64,000 nt of DNA, from the NCBI GenBank assembly GCA_004026145.2, contig CP034981.1:590618-654617 (forward strand), written 5' to 3'. The notes beneath the pieces were generated by a model that was not told the origin of the DNA, did no database searches, and worked only from the letters and a program-made list of their open reading frames with translations. This document shows, one piece after another, positions 22,082 through 34,947 of the stretch. Position 1 is the stretch's first letter. The number at the start of each line of letters is the position of its first letter. Made by a program: the position numbers and the translations under genes. This DNA comes from Takifugu bimaculatus (Eukaryota; Chordata; Actinopteri; Tetraodontiformes; Tetraodontidae).

Positions 22082-25000
22082 ATGCTGTATTCGGCCACAA
22101 GGTGGCGCCTCCTGAGTTGTCAGTCTCTCGTCATGTATGCCACCCGCCTGTATGGCCCAGTTGGCGGAGGGGGAGGGGGCGCAGGTGGGCTCAAACAGGG
22201 GCGGCGGACGGGCGTGGCCATGCTTGAGGCCCCCCCCCCCCTTCAGCCACACCTGCCCCACCACCCCTCCCAGCCCCACACCAGTTACACGCTGTACTCT
22301 GGCCGCCCAGACAGCCACCGCGGCGTGCACGTCCACCCCCACTATCACCCTCAGTCCACCCCCCTGGCCCCCCCATCACTGCTCCCTCACTACCAGAACC
22401 ACACACACTTTCATGCATACCGAGGTGGGGCCGGCGCCGCCGGGGCGAAGAAGAAGACGTGGAACTTCATCCATGAGAAGATGAGCTACGACACGTTTTT
22501 CACCATGAAGCGGCTGATCGAGCGGTCCCGGCACGCCGAGGAGGTGCTGCGCTGGATCACCCAGAACCCCTCCAAGATCTCCCACAACCATTATCCCGTC
22601 GCCCTGCAGAAGATCGGACAGCTGCTGCAGGCGGAGCCGGCGCGAGGAGGTGCGGAGAGCGCCGGGGGCGGGGCCGGGGGCGGGGCCGGGGGCGGCGCCG
22701 CTCGACACGTCCTGGAGCATCAGGACTTCCAGACGCTCTGCGACGCCATCGTGAACGACTGCGCCAAATTTGACAACTTCAGCATCGTCAACTGTCTGTA
22801 CGCTGTGGCGGCGCTGGGTGAGTCAGCGGGTCGGCCGCCGCCATTTTGCATGACGTCATCCTTCACACGCTCATCGAAGGTGGAGCCACATGTTCCCAGA
22901 TCCAGCTGTGCCCTCAGGGACCCTGAGGCAGGCTGCTTCCCCTCCCGGGACTGTTGGCACACCTGTGTCCCCACCTGTTGGTGCGCCTGTGTCACCACCT
23001 GTTGGTACACCTGTGTCACCACCTGTGTCACCACCTGTTGGTGCACCTGTGTCACCACCTGTTGGTACACCTGTCTCACCACCTGTCTCACCACCTGTTG
23101 GTGCACCTGTGTCACCACCTGTGTCACCACCTGCTGGCACACCTGTGTCACCACCTGTTGGTGCACCTGTCTCACCACCTGTTGGTGCACCTGTGTCACC
23201 ACCTGTTGGTGCGCCTGTGTCACCACCTGTTGGTGCGCCTGTGTCCCCACCTGTGTCACCTCCTGTTAGAACACCTGTGTCACCACCTGTTGGTGCACCT
23301 GTGTCACCACCTGTGTCACCACCTGCTGGCACACCTGTGTCACCACCTGTTGGTGCACCTGTGTCACCACCTGTTGGTGCGCCTGTGTCCCCACCTGTGT
23401 CACCTCCTGTTAGAACACCTGTGTCACCACCTGTTGGTGCACCTGTGTCACCACCTGTGTCACCACCTGTTGGTTCGCCTGTGTCACCACCTGTTGGTGC
23501 ACCTGTGTCCCCACCTGTGTCACCACCTGTGTCACCACCTGTTGGTGCACCTGTGTCACCACCTGCTGGCACACCTGTGTCACCACCTGTTGGTGCACCT
23601 GTGTCACCACCTGTTGGTACACCTGTGTCACCACCTGTGTCACCACCTGTTGGTGCACCTGTGTCACCACCTGTGTCCCCACCTGTTGGTGCACCTGTAG
23701 GGGTTGAAGGGAGCTCCTGGGTGGCTGCTGGTGCCAGGCCACGGGCCCACGTGGGTCTTATCCTTGACCTTGACAGGGGTCCCAGTAGGTCCAGCCACTC
23801 CAGACTGGTTCCTGACCACTCCGGTCCACATCAGGCTGGTCTCCAGCGCTCTGCCATTTGGATCCTACCTGCAGACTTGGCCGGTACCGTCGGCTGGAGG
23901 TCGAGCAGAGCCTTTGGCCACGCCTCCATCACCGTGTCCCCAGAGAACCTGAGAGCGGTGCAGAGCCACCACCTGGGTCAGGATGGGCAGCGGGGCTGGG
24001 ACCTGTCCCAGTTCAGACTCCCCTCGGGCTGAGACATTCCCAGTTTGAGCCCCAGTGCAGACAAAACATGGAAGGTGTTCTGGTGGAAGGGGGAGGTGCC
24101 AGAACACCTTCAGAGCACCGTCGGTACCCTCCAGCACGGTACCAAACCCACAAATGCTCCTAAAGGGGCGTGGCATGAGCTGGTCCTCCTCCTACTGTGA
24201 CCCTGACCCCTGACCCTGAGGGGACACAGAACCCCCTCCAGGAACATTTGAGCTGCTTTTGTACTTGAACTTTACTTTTCTGCCACGCCAGCACGCCGAC
24301 CCAACATTCATTCGGACCCTTGTGTTTTCTGAGACTTGATGTGTTCTGGGGTCTCCTCAGGTCTTCCGAGTGACTCCCAGGTGGTCCAAGTGCTGGAGGC
24401 AGAGTCTCAGTCCAGACTGAGCCAGTTTAACCAGAAGGACCTGTCCATGGTCTTCAGCTCCAGCATGAAGCTCCACCCAGGAAGTCAGCACCCCCTGACG
24501 GAAGCTTGCCTGGCGGGCTTGGAGAAGAACCTGGAGCGAGAGCGCCACCCGCAGACGCTCTTCCTGCTGCTGTCCTACTATCGACTCAAGTTGCTGTCAC
24601 TGCAGCCACAGGAAGCTGCTGCGGGCGGCGGCGGCGATGGCGGCGGCGATGGCGGCGGCGGTCCGGCCCCCAGCAGCACGTCATCAAACCCCGAACTGCT
24701 GCTGGCCAACAGGTGAGGGAAGAGCAGAGCAGAGGCGGGACCAGAAGCAGGTGTGTCAGGTCCATGGTCAGCTTCATTAATAGCGGATCAGTGAGTGGAT
24801 CTGCAGGTTCTGCAGGTTCTGCAGGTTCTGAAGGTTCTGCAGGTTCTGAAGGTTCTGCAGGTTCTGAAGGTTCTGCAGCTGTTTCCGCTCACATTTAGAG
24901 ACGTGACCGAGCGAAACCAGACCTCTCACCACTTCCTCTGTGAACCAGGAAGATCCTGCGTCTGGTCAAACACACGCTGGCGAGCGTCACCGGGGTCCGT

Positions 25001-28000
25001 GACCAGGAGATGGCGCTGCTGGACGAGATGCTGGCGGCGTGCGCTGGCGAGGCCAGCAACAAGAGTCTGGAGCTGATCTTCAGTTCTCACCTGTTCTACC
25101 AGAACAGGCAGGAGAAGTTCATCAGCCGCCTGGCAGGTACCGTTGACACGTGGGCCGGTGGCGCCTGGCGTGGCGCCGAGTTCGACGGGAGAACAGCTGT
25201 CAAAACTGTGGTTCACCTGTGTCTGTGGCGTAGAAGAGCTGCCCAAGAAGGTGGACAGCATCACGCCCTACACCATGGCCCTGGTCGCCAAATACGTGGC
25301 CCGCCATCGCCTGAGAGACGTGCGGCTGCTGGACACCATCGCAGACTTCCTGGTGAAGAAGGCCGAGTACCTGGACAGCAAGGTCAGAGCGGCCGTTGGC
25401 ATGGAAACGCTGCGCTAGGGTTAGAAGCTCCACCGCTGCAGGCGTGTTTGTGTGTCCTCAGGTGATCCAGAAGCTGGTGTTCCCGTTCAGCCGGATGAGC
25501 TACCGACCGTCCAACGAGCAGCAGTTCTTCTCCCGGCTGGAGGAGGTGGTGGAGCTGAAGGCGCTGAGCTCGCCGCTCGCCACCGTCAACATCCTCATGT
25601 CCCTGTTCCAGCTGGGCCACTTCCCCCGGTCTGGTGCTGCACCGCGTTTTCTCCTCTGCCTTCATCAGCAACGTCACCAGTAGGTCCAGACCAGTTCAAC
25701 CCGTCCGGCTCCTGAAGCTTCGGCCCGGATCCGTAGACATGGTGACCTCGTGACCCCGTTCTTTCCTCAGACAGTCCGTACGCGCTGATCGTCCGCCGCT
25801 ACCTGTCCCTGCTGGACGCCGCCGTGGGGCTGGAGTACCGCGAGTACTCGGGACCACGGCTGCAGGACGCCCACAAGGTCCTGATGTTCGACCACGCCCT
25901 CACCGCCGACGAGGTCAACCGCAAATACAGGTGAGCCGATCCAGGCGCCCCTCACCTGCTCTGCTGCTTTGGCTCATCCTGGAGTCCCACTGGTCCAGAG
26001 TGGTTTGGACCAGTTCAGGTTCTGTAGAAGGCTCTGAACCAACGCTGTGTCTGTGTCAGTTACAAAGGTCTGGTGGCCGAGGCTCTGAGGCAGCTGCTGG
26101 GAGAGCACAACTACCGACAGGACCAGGTCCTGCCCCCAGGATACTACACAGGTGACCCACAACAACCGCGGCCCGGCCCGTGGCGGACCGTCCCGTGGCG
26201 GACCGTCCCGTGGCGGCCCGTCCCGTGGCGGACCGTCCCCTGGCGGACCGTTCCCTGGCGGACCGTCCGTCCCGTGGCGGGCCGTCCCGTGGCGGACCGT
26301 CCCGTGGCGGTCCGTCCCGTGGCGGGCCGTCCCGTGGCGGACCGTCCCCTGGCGGACCGTCCCCTAGCGGACCGTCCCGTGGCGGACCGTCCCGTGGCGG
26401 GCCGTCCCCTGGCGGACCGTCCCGTGGCGGACCGTCCCGTGGCGGACCGTCCCGCGGCCCGTCCCCTGGCGGCCCGTCCCGTGGCGGCCTGTCCCGTGGC
26501 GGCCCGCCCGTCCCCTGGCGGCCCGCCCGTCCCGTGGCGGCCCGTCCCTTGGCGGACCGTCCCGCGGCCCGTCCCGTGGCGGACCGTCCCGCGGCCCGTC
26601 CCGTGGCGGCCCGTCCCGTCTCATCTCACTCTCTCTGTTCTCCAGACTTTGTGCTGTGGATGGATGGTTCTGGTCAGGTTCTGCCCATCAGGGCCAGATC
26701 AGGTCTGGCTCTCAGCATCGTCCCTCCTTCCTGTGCTGGAGTGGCAGCCAAACCAGCTGATGGGGCAGTTGCCACGGTAACGTCAGAGTTTCAGTTCACC
26801 CCATTCACGGTTCTGGAAGACGGCGCAGAGCAGCCGTGTCAGACGGCGGAGGCCGCAGGCGGGTCTGTGGAGTCCAGATCCTTCCTGCCGAACCGCCTTC
26901 TCAGCTCCCCTGTGGCGGCGGCCCCACCCGGGCCGCTGCGTCCCGGTTCTAATGGGGGCCCTTTGGACTACGGCTCCTATTACATCACGTCAGGAGACTA
27001 CTACACCAGCCTGCCCAAGGAGCAGTCTCTGGAGAGCCAGGACAGCTCCACCCTCAGCAGCCCCCGTTCCGAGAGCCTGGCACAGCCCGGGACCAAAGGG
27101 TCTCCGGGGGCCGCGGCCACAGACTCCCTCTTTCAGTTTTCTATTGGGAAGATTCTAGAAGATGAGGGGGGGGCAGGAGGCCACGGGAATAGCCGTGAGC
27201 TGGCAGGATTCTACGAGGGTGTGGCGTACTCTGAGGAGACTGGGGCTGACCCGGACCCCCAGTCCCCCCCACCGCTTCACTCCACCAACAGGCCTGAAGA
27301 TGGGACTCCCCCCTGTGGACCAGGAGCAGGTCAGGAGGTGGGTCAGCCCATTAGTTCGGGCGTAATCAAAGACGGGGGCCAGGCTTACTGTCCCACACAT
27401 GAACCGCCACCTTGTCCTGTGACATCATCTGAGGTCAACCACCCTAAAGGGGGAGGGGCCGAGTCACGATGGCGGTGGTAACCTCGCGTCCATTTGTGCC
27501 CTCTCTGCAGAGTCATCATGTCTGTCAACGATAAGTGGCACTACTGCCACAACTGTGAGGTTCTGGTGGGCTCACGGGCCATGAGAGACCGGCACCTGAG
27601 GCTGCTGGGATACGTCATCATACAGGTACCGCTCACACCTCACGTGATCACATCACCTGTTCAGCTGACATCACAGCTGCTGGGCACCTGTGGAGGTGGA
27701 GGTCCGGGACTCACCTGTGGAGGTCCGGGACTCCCCTGTGGAGGTCCGGGACTCCCCTGTGGAGGTCCGGGACTCCCCTGTGGAGGTCCGGGACTCACCT
27801 GTGGAGGTCCGGGACTCCCCTGTGGAGGTCCGGGACTCACCTGTGGAGGTCCGGGACTCCCCTGTGGAGGTGGAGGTCCGGGACTCACCTGTGGAGGTCC
27901 GGGACTCCCCTGTGGAGGTCCGGGACTCCCCTGTGGAGGTCCGGGACTCACCTGTGGAGGTCCGGGACTCCCCTGTGCTCACACCTGAAGTCACGGCTGT

Positions 28001-28104
28001 TTGTCCTCTCCCCTCAGCTGCCGTACCACGAGCTGGAGAAGCTGAATGGCATCGAGGAAGTGAAGCAGTACCTGCACAAGAAGCTGCTGGACGTCCCACT
28101 ATGA
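22082..28104 (+). CDS. fastk: FAST kinase family protein, FASTK (one apparent 1-nt frame slip)
   Basis: FAST-family RNA-binding protein. FASTK is known in mitochondrial RNA granules (ND6 mRNA) and in splicing; kinase activity is doubtful. Exons on plus: 22082-22817, 24361-24712, 24949-25136, 25234-25382, 25462-25679, 25771-25930, 26060-26151, 26646-27474, 27511-27625, 28018-28104. The N terminus is basic (MLYSATRWRLL), fitting mitochondrial import, then a Gly/His/Pro-rich stretch. FAST_1 and FAST_2 regions follow (YTMALVAKYVARHRLRDVRL, VLPPGYYTDFVLWMD), then a linker of about 255 residues, then a RAP domain (WHYCHNCEVLVGSRAMRDRH to KKLLDVPL). Exon 5 reads correctly up to LFQLGHFP; the rest (VLHRVFSSAFISNVT) is one frame off because of an extra base in CGGTCTG near 25628-25634. 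The exon total is 2926 nt, one over a multiple of three, which fits. The exon 8 donor (GTGGTA) is weak. Confidence 0.93.
22957..23699. repeat. Minisatellite in fastk intron 1
   Basis: About 740 bases of a 15/24-nt mosaic: CACCTGTTGGTGCACCTGTGT and CACCACCTGTGTCACCACC blocks. The 15-nt and 24-nt steps are multiples of three, so two plus frames and two minus frames stay open for hundreds of codons. None has a start, a known domain or splice logic. Confidence 0.95.
24802..24880. repeat. Short GGTTCTGCA repeat in fastk intron 2
   Basis: About eight copies of the 9-nt unit GGTTCTGCA/GGTTCTGAA. Confidence 0.95.
26165..26622. repeat. Minisatellite in fastk intron 7
   Basis: About 30 copies of a 15-nt unit, CCCGTGGCGGACCGT, with CCTGG, GGCCC and GGGCC variants, filling most of the intron between exons 7 and 8. 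It reads open in three plus frames and joins in frame to exon 8, so gene predictors may wrongly extend the protein through it. Confidence 0.95.
27686..27978. repeat. Minisatellite in fastk intron 9
   Basis: About fourteen copies of a 21-nt unit, TGTGGAGGTCCGGGACTCCCC (one base over a common 20-nt core), with ACC/CCC variants. It fills the intron that splits the RAP domain. Confidence 0.95.
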
Positions 28105-28158
<54 letters not shown>

Positions 28159-29944
28159 AATCCTGGTTCCAAGATCTTTGGGGTTATTTCATCTGATTGT
28201 AGCTGCAGTGATGATGGTTCTGATAGATTATTGGACCGAGCCGCTTCGCATCAGTCTGAAATCTTCCTGCTGATTTCTCCAAAATTGGATCCATAATTTT
28301 TCCAGGAACTAAAGCTCGTTAAAAACGGTTCATTTAAAGTCTCAATACTTTAAATGTTTGATTTTTTACACCTGCTGCTGCTGGATACCTGATTCGACAG
28401 CAGTTTTTAGGGGTCAGTGAACGCACCGTGGACATGTAAACTGTAACATGATTGGTCAACGGACCCTTTGTGAAACTTGGTAACCATGGTAACAGTAACA
28501 GTGCTGCATTTATGGGATTTGTAAAACCAAAAAAATGGACCAGGGAGTTGTGCTGAGCAGGGTCTGATGGGTAATGTAGTTCTGAGAGGATGTCGTTCTG
28601 GGGCGAATGTGGCTGCAGAGTGGACGATGTAAGAAATGTTGTGGGGGTCAAAGGTCAGAATATTTATTTGTGCATCAGGACATGTTTGAGGAGGGGAGAG
28701 AAGCTTGTTTATATTCTAAAAAGCTATGAATTCAAATGTCTATAAAACCTGAAAAGAACCTGTGATTGTGTCTGAATCTCGTGGAGGCGACGGCGCTTTG
28801 AGCTGAGCGACATCAGCGTCACTCTGGTTCCCCTGGCACACGTTTAAAGCCACGGACGACGAGGGAAACATCTGCAGCTCCACAATCATTCAGGCTTCCA
28901 GAGCCACATTCATGAGCAATTCAGGATTTACTCTGAATATTAACTGGAAGTTAATAAAACTGGAAGATCTGAATCAGAAATATTCCTTTACTGTGCTGGA
29001 GAGGACAAAAATACAGGTAACGTGTCACACTCGCCCCGTCGGGTGTGGCTGTAACCCTAGGGTTAACCCTAACCCTAACCCTAGGGTTAACCCCAACCCT
29101 AGGGTTAACCCTAACCCTAACCCTAACCCCAACCCTAGGGTTAACCCTAACCCTAACCCTAGGGTTAATCCCAACCCTAACCCTAGGGTTAACCCCAACC
29201 CTAACCCTAACCCCAACCCTAGGGTTAACCCTAACCCTAACCCTAGGGTTAATCCCAACCCTAACCCTAGGGTTAACCCCAACCCTAACCCTAACCCCAA
29301 CCCTAGGGTTAACCCTAACCCTAACCCTAGGGTTAATCCCAACCCTAACCCTAGGGTTAACCCCAACCCCAACCCTAACCCTAGGGTTAACCCCAACCCT
29401 AACCCTAACCCTAGGGTTAACCCTAACCCTAACCCTAGGGTTAACCCCAACCCCAACCCTAACCCTAACCCTAGGGTTAACCCTAACCCTAACCCTAGGG
29501 TTAACCCTAACCCCAACCCTTCCAACCGTGTGGACGCGCTCTTCCACGTCAGCTCTACATCTAATGGGGTTTTGAAATCAGGACGATGAAAAAAGCCAGG
29601 ACACCTTTGTGGAAAGTGCATTTATTACTTATTTTCCCAGGCAGGTGGACAGTTGGAGGCCTCAGCAACAATGAATAAACGAGTGGCTCCACCCCCACCT
29701 GGCTGTCACACACTGTACAAACCCTCCAACAAGTTGCTCCAATCTAAAAATGTCCATAAAAGCCAACCTCTCCTCCGCTTAAAAAAATAAACAAGTAACA
29801 ACGAGATCAGGCCCCACCCACATCAGGGGAGTGGGCGTGGTCAGGGGACCACTGATGTTTCCAGTTCCCACTGGTCCACCAGGTTTAACGTGAGGAGGTG
29901 TGGCCTGCACAGCCTGTCCTCTCCAACGAGACAGGTGGGCGGAG
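28105..29944. other. Convergent 3' region of fastk and ubtfl
   Basis: The 3' UTRs of both genes meet here. A (GT)n tract at 28107-28144 and a GA run follow the fastk stop. Plus-strand AATAAA at 28953-28958 is a candidate fastk poly(A) signal. TTTATT at 29621-29626 gives a minus-strand AATAAA for ubtfl. The telomere-like array lies between them. No coding exon was recognised. Confidence 0.5.
29052..29519. repeat. Interstitial telomere-like array with inverted units
   Basis: About 470 bases of CCCTAA/CCCCAA units broken at regular steps by CCCTAGGGTTAA, in which one unit is inverted. Runs of two to four forward units alternate with a single inverted unit, and a block of about 100 bases recurs. 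The vertebrate telomere repeat is TTAGGG; here both strands of it appear in one array. It lies between the fastk and ubtfl 3' ends. Confidence 0.95.
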
Positions 29945-32900
29945 CTAGTCGGAGTCAGAGTCACTTGATTCATCAGAGGAGCTCTGGTCTTCGTCATCGT
30001 CATCCTCGTTCTGAGGACATGACCACAGAGGATGCATTGAGAGGACCACAGGTTCTCCGTTAGCTCGTCGCCATGGTGCCACGTGATGACTCGGTGTTTT
30101 TACCTCTTCATCGTCTTCCTCGCTGTCCGTGGATCCTGACGTTTCATCTTCATCGGAGTCAGACGATTCGCTCTTCTCCTCCTCCTCATCGGAGTCTGAC
30201 ATGTCCTGCTAGAAGATGAAGAGAGACACAGCCTGACAGTCCAAACTGAGGGGATCGATGCCCACACACACAACAAAACCGCACAGAACACACCAAGATT
30301 TCTGTAAGGTTGGATTGTTCGTGATCTCCAGTCAGAAAAGACCCGCTCTGGGTTGCTGGTACCTTTGCTCGGTAAGCCATGACCCTCTTGGCCACCCCGA
30401 CCGCTGGCGCTGCGGCTCTGGAGCCCACAGCCTTCGCCTTTGCCGTGACGCGAACCTTGACCTCAGGACTGCTGCGAGCTTTAGCGCTGCTGCGACGTTT
30501 CTGACAGAGAGAGACCATCACAGTTTATGACGCACAGCAGCCTCAACAGGAGCCGGCGGTGGTGCGGAGCCTCACCGAAGAGGAGAGCTCCTTGTAGACG
30601 GCGCGGTCCTGCGGGGTCAAGGACTGGGGGACAGACCAAAGGCTCGTTACAGGGGTTCAGAGTTTTAATCCCAATCAGCTTCACACTCTGAGACAGACCG
30701 AGTATCTGTCTCCATCAGTAACTGTCTCTCTGGCAACGGTCTCCATGGAAACGTCAAATCAGAATCAGTGAGTCTGGGCCCGTTTCAGGAAGCAGCTTTC
30801 GTGAAAACCCCGACTTCACCCCCCACATGAAGGAAACTGTGGTTTTTGGTTTCACCAACAAGCTAGAGGATTAATCAGGCCTGATCATTGTTTCATTAGA
30901 GCTCTAATTAAAATAGTTCATGGTGGAGGCGACCTTCAGACAGTCCCAGCTCATGAGTAGAGGCCAGGGACCAGGACCAGGGTTGGGGTTAGTCCATCTA
31001 TCAACCAAACCAGAGTTTAATAGAATCACTCTGAGGAGCAACACATGCTAGACCAGGTCCTGCCTGGTTCCCCCGTGCTGGTGTCCTGACCCCGTGGTGG
31101 ACCTCAGTGCCCCCGTGGTGGACCTCAGTGCCCCCGTGGTGGACCTCAGTGAGGCATTTTAGATCCTCGTTCAGGAGCTTCACTCATGGTAACTTTGACT
31201 AAACGAACCCTAAACGTCTGCTGTGAAACCCAAAACTCAGAGTCGGACACTGTGGAGTTCAGCTTCGGACTGAGAGTTTGTGAAAGCTGCCTTCTGAACC
31301 AGGCCCAGATGTGCCCCAGGTGTTGGGGATGGGCCGGCATGCAGGGGGGCCTACCTTGAGCCACGCCTCCAGCTCCACCTTGTACTCCACCTGTTGCTCC
31401 TCCACCAGCTTCTTGTACTTGTCCTTCTGAGCAGCGCTGAGCTTGTGCCACCTCTTGCCGATCTCCACCATCCGCTCCTTCAGGCTGAAGTGGTTGAGCT
31501 CGCCGTTGGTCAGCAGCTCCTGGGAGAACATCTGATAGCCACTCCTATTGGAAGCAAGCAGTCACATGGTGAAATGCATTATGGGATGTCCAGAGAGTCA
31601 CGTCTGATGCATCGTTTATAGGGTCTCACAGGGATGGAGCAGTGCACAGCACGTGCACGCAGGAAACACAGGACGCCCTCGAGATATTTGACTAAATCTT
31701 CACTTTGCTGCCATCAAAATGTGACTTTCGAACTCGTCGGGACTCAGAACTCACACTGGAGGCTTCTTGGGTTCTCCGTCGAACTTGTGTTTCCTGTGAC
31801 TCTGCCCCGCTGGCAGCGTCCTCATCTCCAACAGCTCCCTCTGTGGGACACCGCCGGAATTACAACACAAACATGGAGGCGCTCTTGTTGCAGGACTGCT
31901 CTCAGCAAACCTCGTAGCGCTTCTGGTCCTCTGCTGCCTTCTTAATCCAGGGAATCTTCTCCTTCTTCTCCATGGATTTCCAGGCAGCCTCCATGCCCAC
32001 CTGGGCCTTCCTGCGGTCGCTCTGTTCAGGAGGACGACGGGCAGGGAGTGAGAGAGCTAGCGGGCTAACGGGAGCCGCTCAAAGGTGTCGGCCTTACTCT
32101 GTATTTGGCCAGATAGTCTCCGATCACACTGTGCTGCCACATCTCCTCCGCAGTTTTTGGTGTCTCTGGAAGCTTCACCGACTTCTTCCCATCACGCCTC
32201 TCTTTTGTGACTCCAGTGGGTAACCAGTGCTCTGGCTCCGCCTCCACCGGCTGTTCCTAAAAGAACAGTGTCAGTCAGGGGTGATTTGTAGATTGTAGAC
32301 GATGAGGGCGAACGTCAACACGCCGCCTGAAACTGGGAGCGTCCCCAGCAGCACCGGTTGTCCTGTGTGACCCAGTGTGGACGCAGCCTAACAGAAGACA
32401 CGGCCGTGGCACCTTGACAGAAGGGGACCGTGCACGGTGAGGACTGGAGGCCACGCCCCCTCCCACCCTGGTCCCGCACATCTTCTCCTCGGTCATGACC
32501 CGCTCTCGCTCCTCCTCTGGAAGACTCTGGGAAACAGGATAAAAGAACCATGAGCTGCTTCTGCCTGGGCGGTCCGGGCTACCTGGTTCTGACCGTTTTG
32601 GTCCTTTCGCCAGTTTAAAGCTATTTTCTCATCAGAGAAACTCTTTGAAGGTGCTGCTGCTCATGAAGCTGCAGCCATCTTTGACCGAGTCACGTGACCA
32701 GACAGCTGCATGTGTCAGGTGACCCGTACGGACCCTCTGCTCCAGGTTCATGTCAACCTACCTCCAGGAACCTCTGCAGGTCGATGTCGTACTGCTTTTT
32801 CTTCTGATGAGGAGCAGAAGGAGGAGGTTATTCCAAGGTTCTGGGAGGCACCAGGTGACTGATGGTGCCAAACCCACCTGCTCGCAGCGCTTCTGGAACA

Positions 32901-34916
32901 TATCCTTCTCTTTTTGTGTCATCAACTTCCACCGTTTGCTGCAGAGAACCATCCGCTCGGTGCTCGGAACGTCCTTCATGTTCACCATCAGCTCCGCGCA
33001 GTACAGAGAGTAACCATTCCTGGGCATGGACAGATGACCTTTAACCTTTCCTGCCTGCTAAGAGTGCACCTGTTCACCGTTCAGGCCGTCGTATCCTGTT
33101 GTGTGTTTAGCATGTTGTGACTACTAATGCTGTGGTGATCTGAAGGCTGATGAACGTTAGCGTTAGCCGCGGCTAAGGTGACTCACGGTGGAGGTTTTGT
33201 TGGCCGCCCATCAAACTTGTCCTTCAGCTGGCGCTCAGCTTTGGTCAGAACGGAGCGAACGTGATCATCGGAGTTGGTGTCGGGGTGGGCTTCATGATAC
33301 GCTCTCATGCTGCCCTGCACACACACACGCACGCACACACACGCCCATCATCAGCCACAGGCCAGAGAAACCTGCTGTGAAGTTCTTCCGTGTTCCACCT
33401 CATAGTCCTTCTGGAGCTCCAGGGCCTTGCTGATCCACTTCAGCCTCCTCTTGTCAGACAGTTGGGACCACTGCCTCCTCAGTGCCTCCTTCAGCTCCTT
33501 CTGACTGACCTGGACACACAAACCATCACCATGGCAACGCGCGTGTGTGTGTGTGAGTCAGGGCGTGTCCCTCTGGGTGTTTGGGTACCTCTGGGTGCAG
33601 CTTCATGTAGGCCTTCTTCTCATGGTTGTACCACAGCTGTTGGGGAGTTTTGGGTTTCTCTGGCAGCTCTGACTTCTTCCTCTCTTCTATCAGCTCTGGA
33701 TGATCCTCCCTGCGGGTCAGCGGTCATTAGCCATTAGCATTAGCCATGCTAACAGCCAGAGCTACACATTTAAAGTGTTTGCTGTTTATGGAAAATGCTT
33801 CTTGAAGACTGGGAAGCTGCCTGACTGATTCAGCCATTTATTAGAAAAAGAATTTGAGAACAACAGAAACAGAGAATCTGAGGAACATCTTCCTTTGGTC
33901 TTTTGAATTTGGTCATTTTCAAAGTGAAACCTGCATTTTCTAGCAGGCGGTGAGCTGCGCTGGTTAGCCAGTGCACAGGTCTGACTGGTCAGACTGGAGG
34001 CGGTGGAACTCACTTGAATCGAGCCATGTTCTTCTCAAACTCTTCTTTCTCTCGCTGGAACTCTGTGATGTATTTTTGCTGCAGATTTAAGACATATTCA
34101 GCTTCTCAGAGACACGACTGCACCTTCAGGTCCGTTTGAACCTGCACTTCTTTCTGTTGATGTGATTGGATAATCATCAGCCAATCAGCTGCGAGTCCGA
34201 CCTCACCTTCTTCTTGTCAGGAAGTTCTTTATACTTCTTGGACAGGATCTTCGTCAGGTCCAGGTTGCTCATCTCAGGGTGGATTTTGGCGTATTTGGCT
34301 CGTTTTTCCATGAAGAAGCGGAAATACGGAGTCAAAGGCTTCTTTGGGAAATCTGGATGAGTCTGACGGTGATGAGAACATAGAGAGAACATGCGTGAAG
34401 CACCTGACAACAAGAGCTCCAGAAGGCACGGAGCTGAAAAGCAGAACGCCACATGGTTCAGCCTCTCCAGCCTCAGAACATCTCAGCGAGAAGAAGCTCC
34501 TTTGATTCTGTTGTTCTGCTCTGTGGATCATCTGAAAGGCGGCTGAATGTCCCGACACTCGCTCAAACCAGGCCACCTTCCATCCGTTACCTTCAGTTTC
34601 TTGCCTTTGTAGGGATTCTTCACAAACTCGATGGCATCGACGATGAGCTCCGTCATCGTTCGGTATTTTCGGACCTGCGGCACAACGAGGATCGGTGACT
34701 CGACTCAGAACATCCCATGATAACGGGAGGCCAGTCTGGTACCTCTGTGGAGACCTTCTGCCATTTCTGGCGACACATGTCTCCGGTGAAGCTGCCGAAA
34801 CAAACTTTCTCCCAGTCGAAGTGCGACTCTGTGGTTTTATACTTCATCCCGTCTCCATCAGGCAGCAGACTGCGAATCCTCTCCAGGAGAGTCAGACAGT
34901 CCTCTTTACTCCACTC

Positions 34917-34947
<31 letters not shown>

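Noticed and set aside
22890..24032. 380-codon plus frame rich in VSPPVGAP
   Set aside because: It is repeat-driven, inside fastk intron 1, and overlaps open frames on the other strand with the same period.
28912..29621. Frames rich in NPNPRVNPN or LGLGLTLG at 28.9-29.6 kb
   Set aside because: They come from the telomere-like array; the period gives open frames in all directions.
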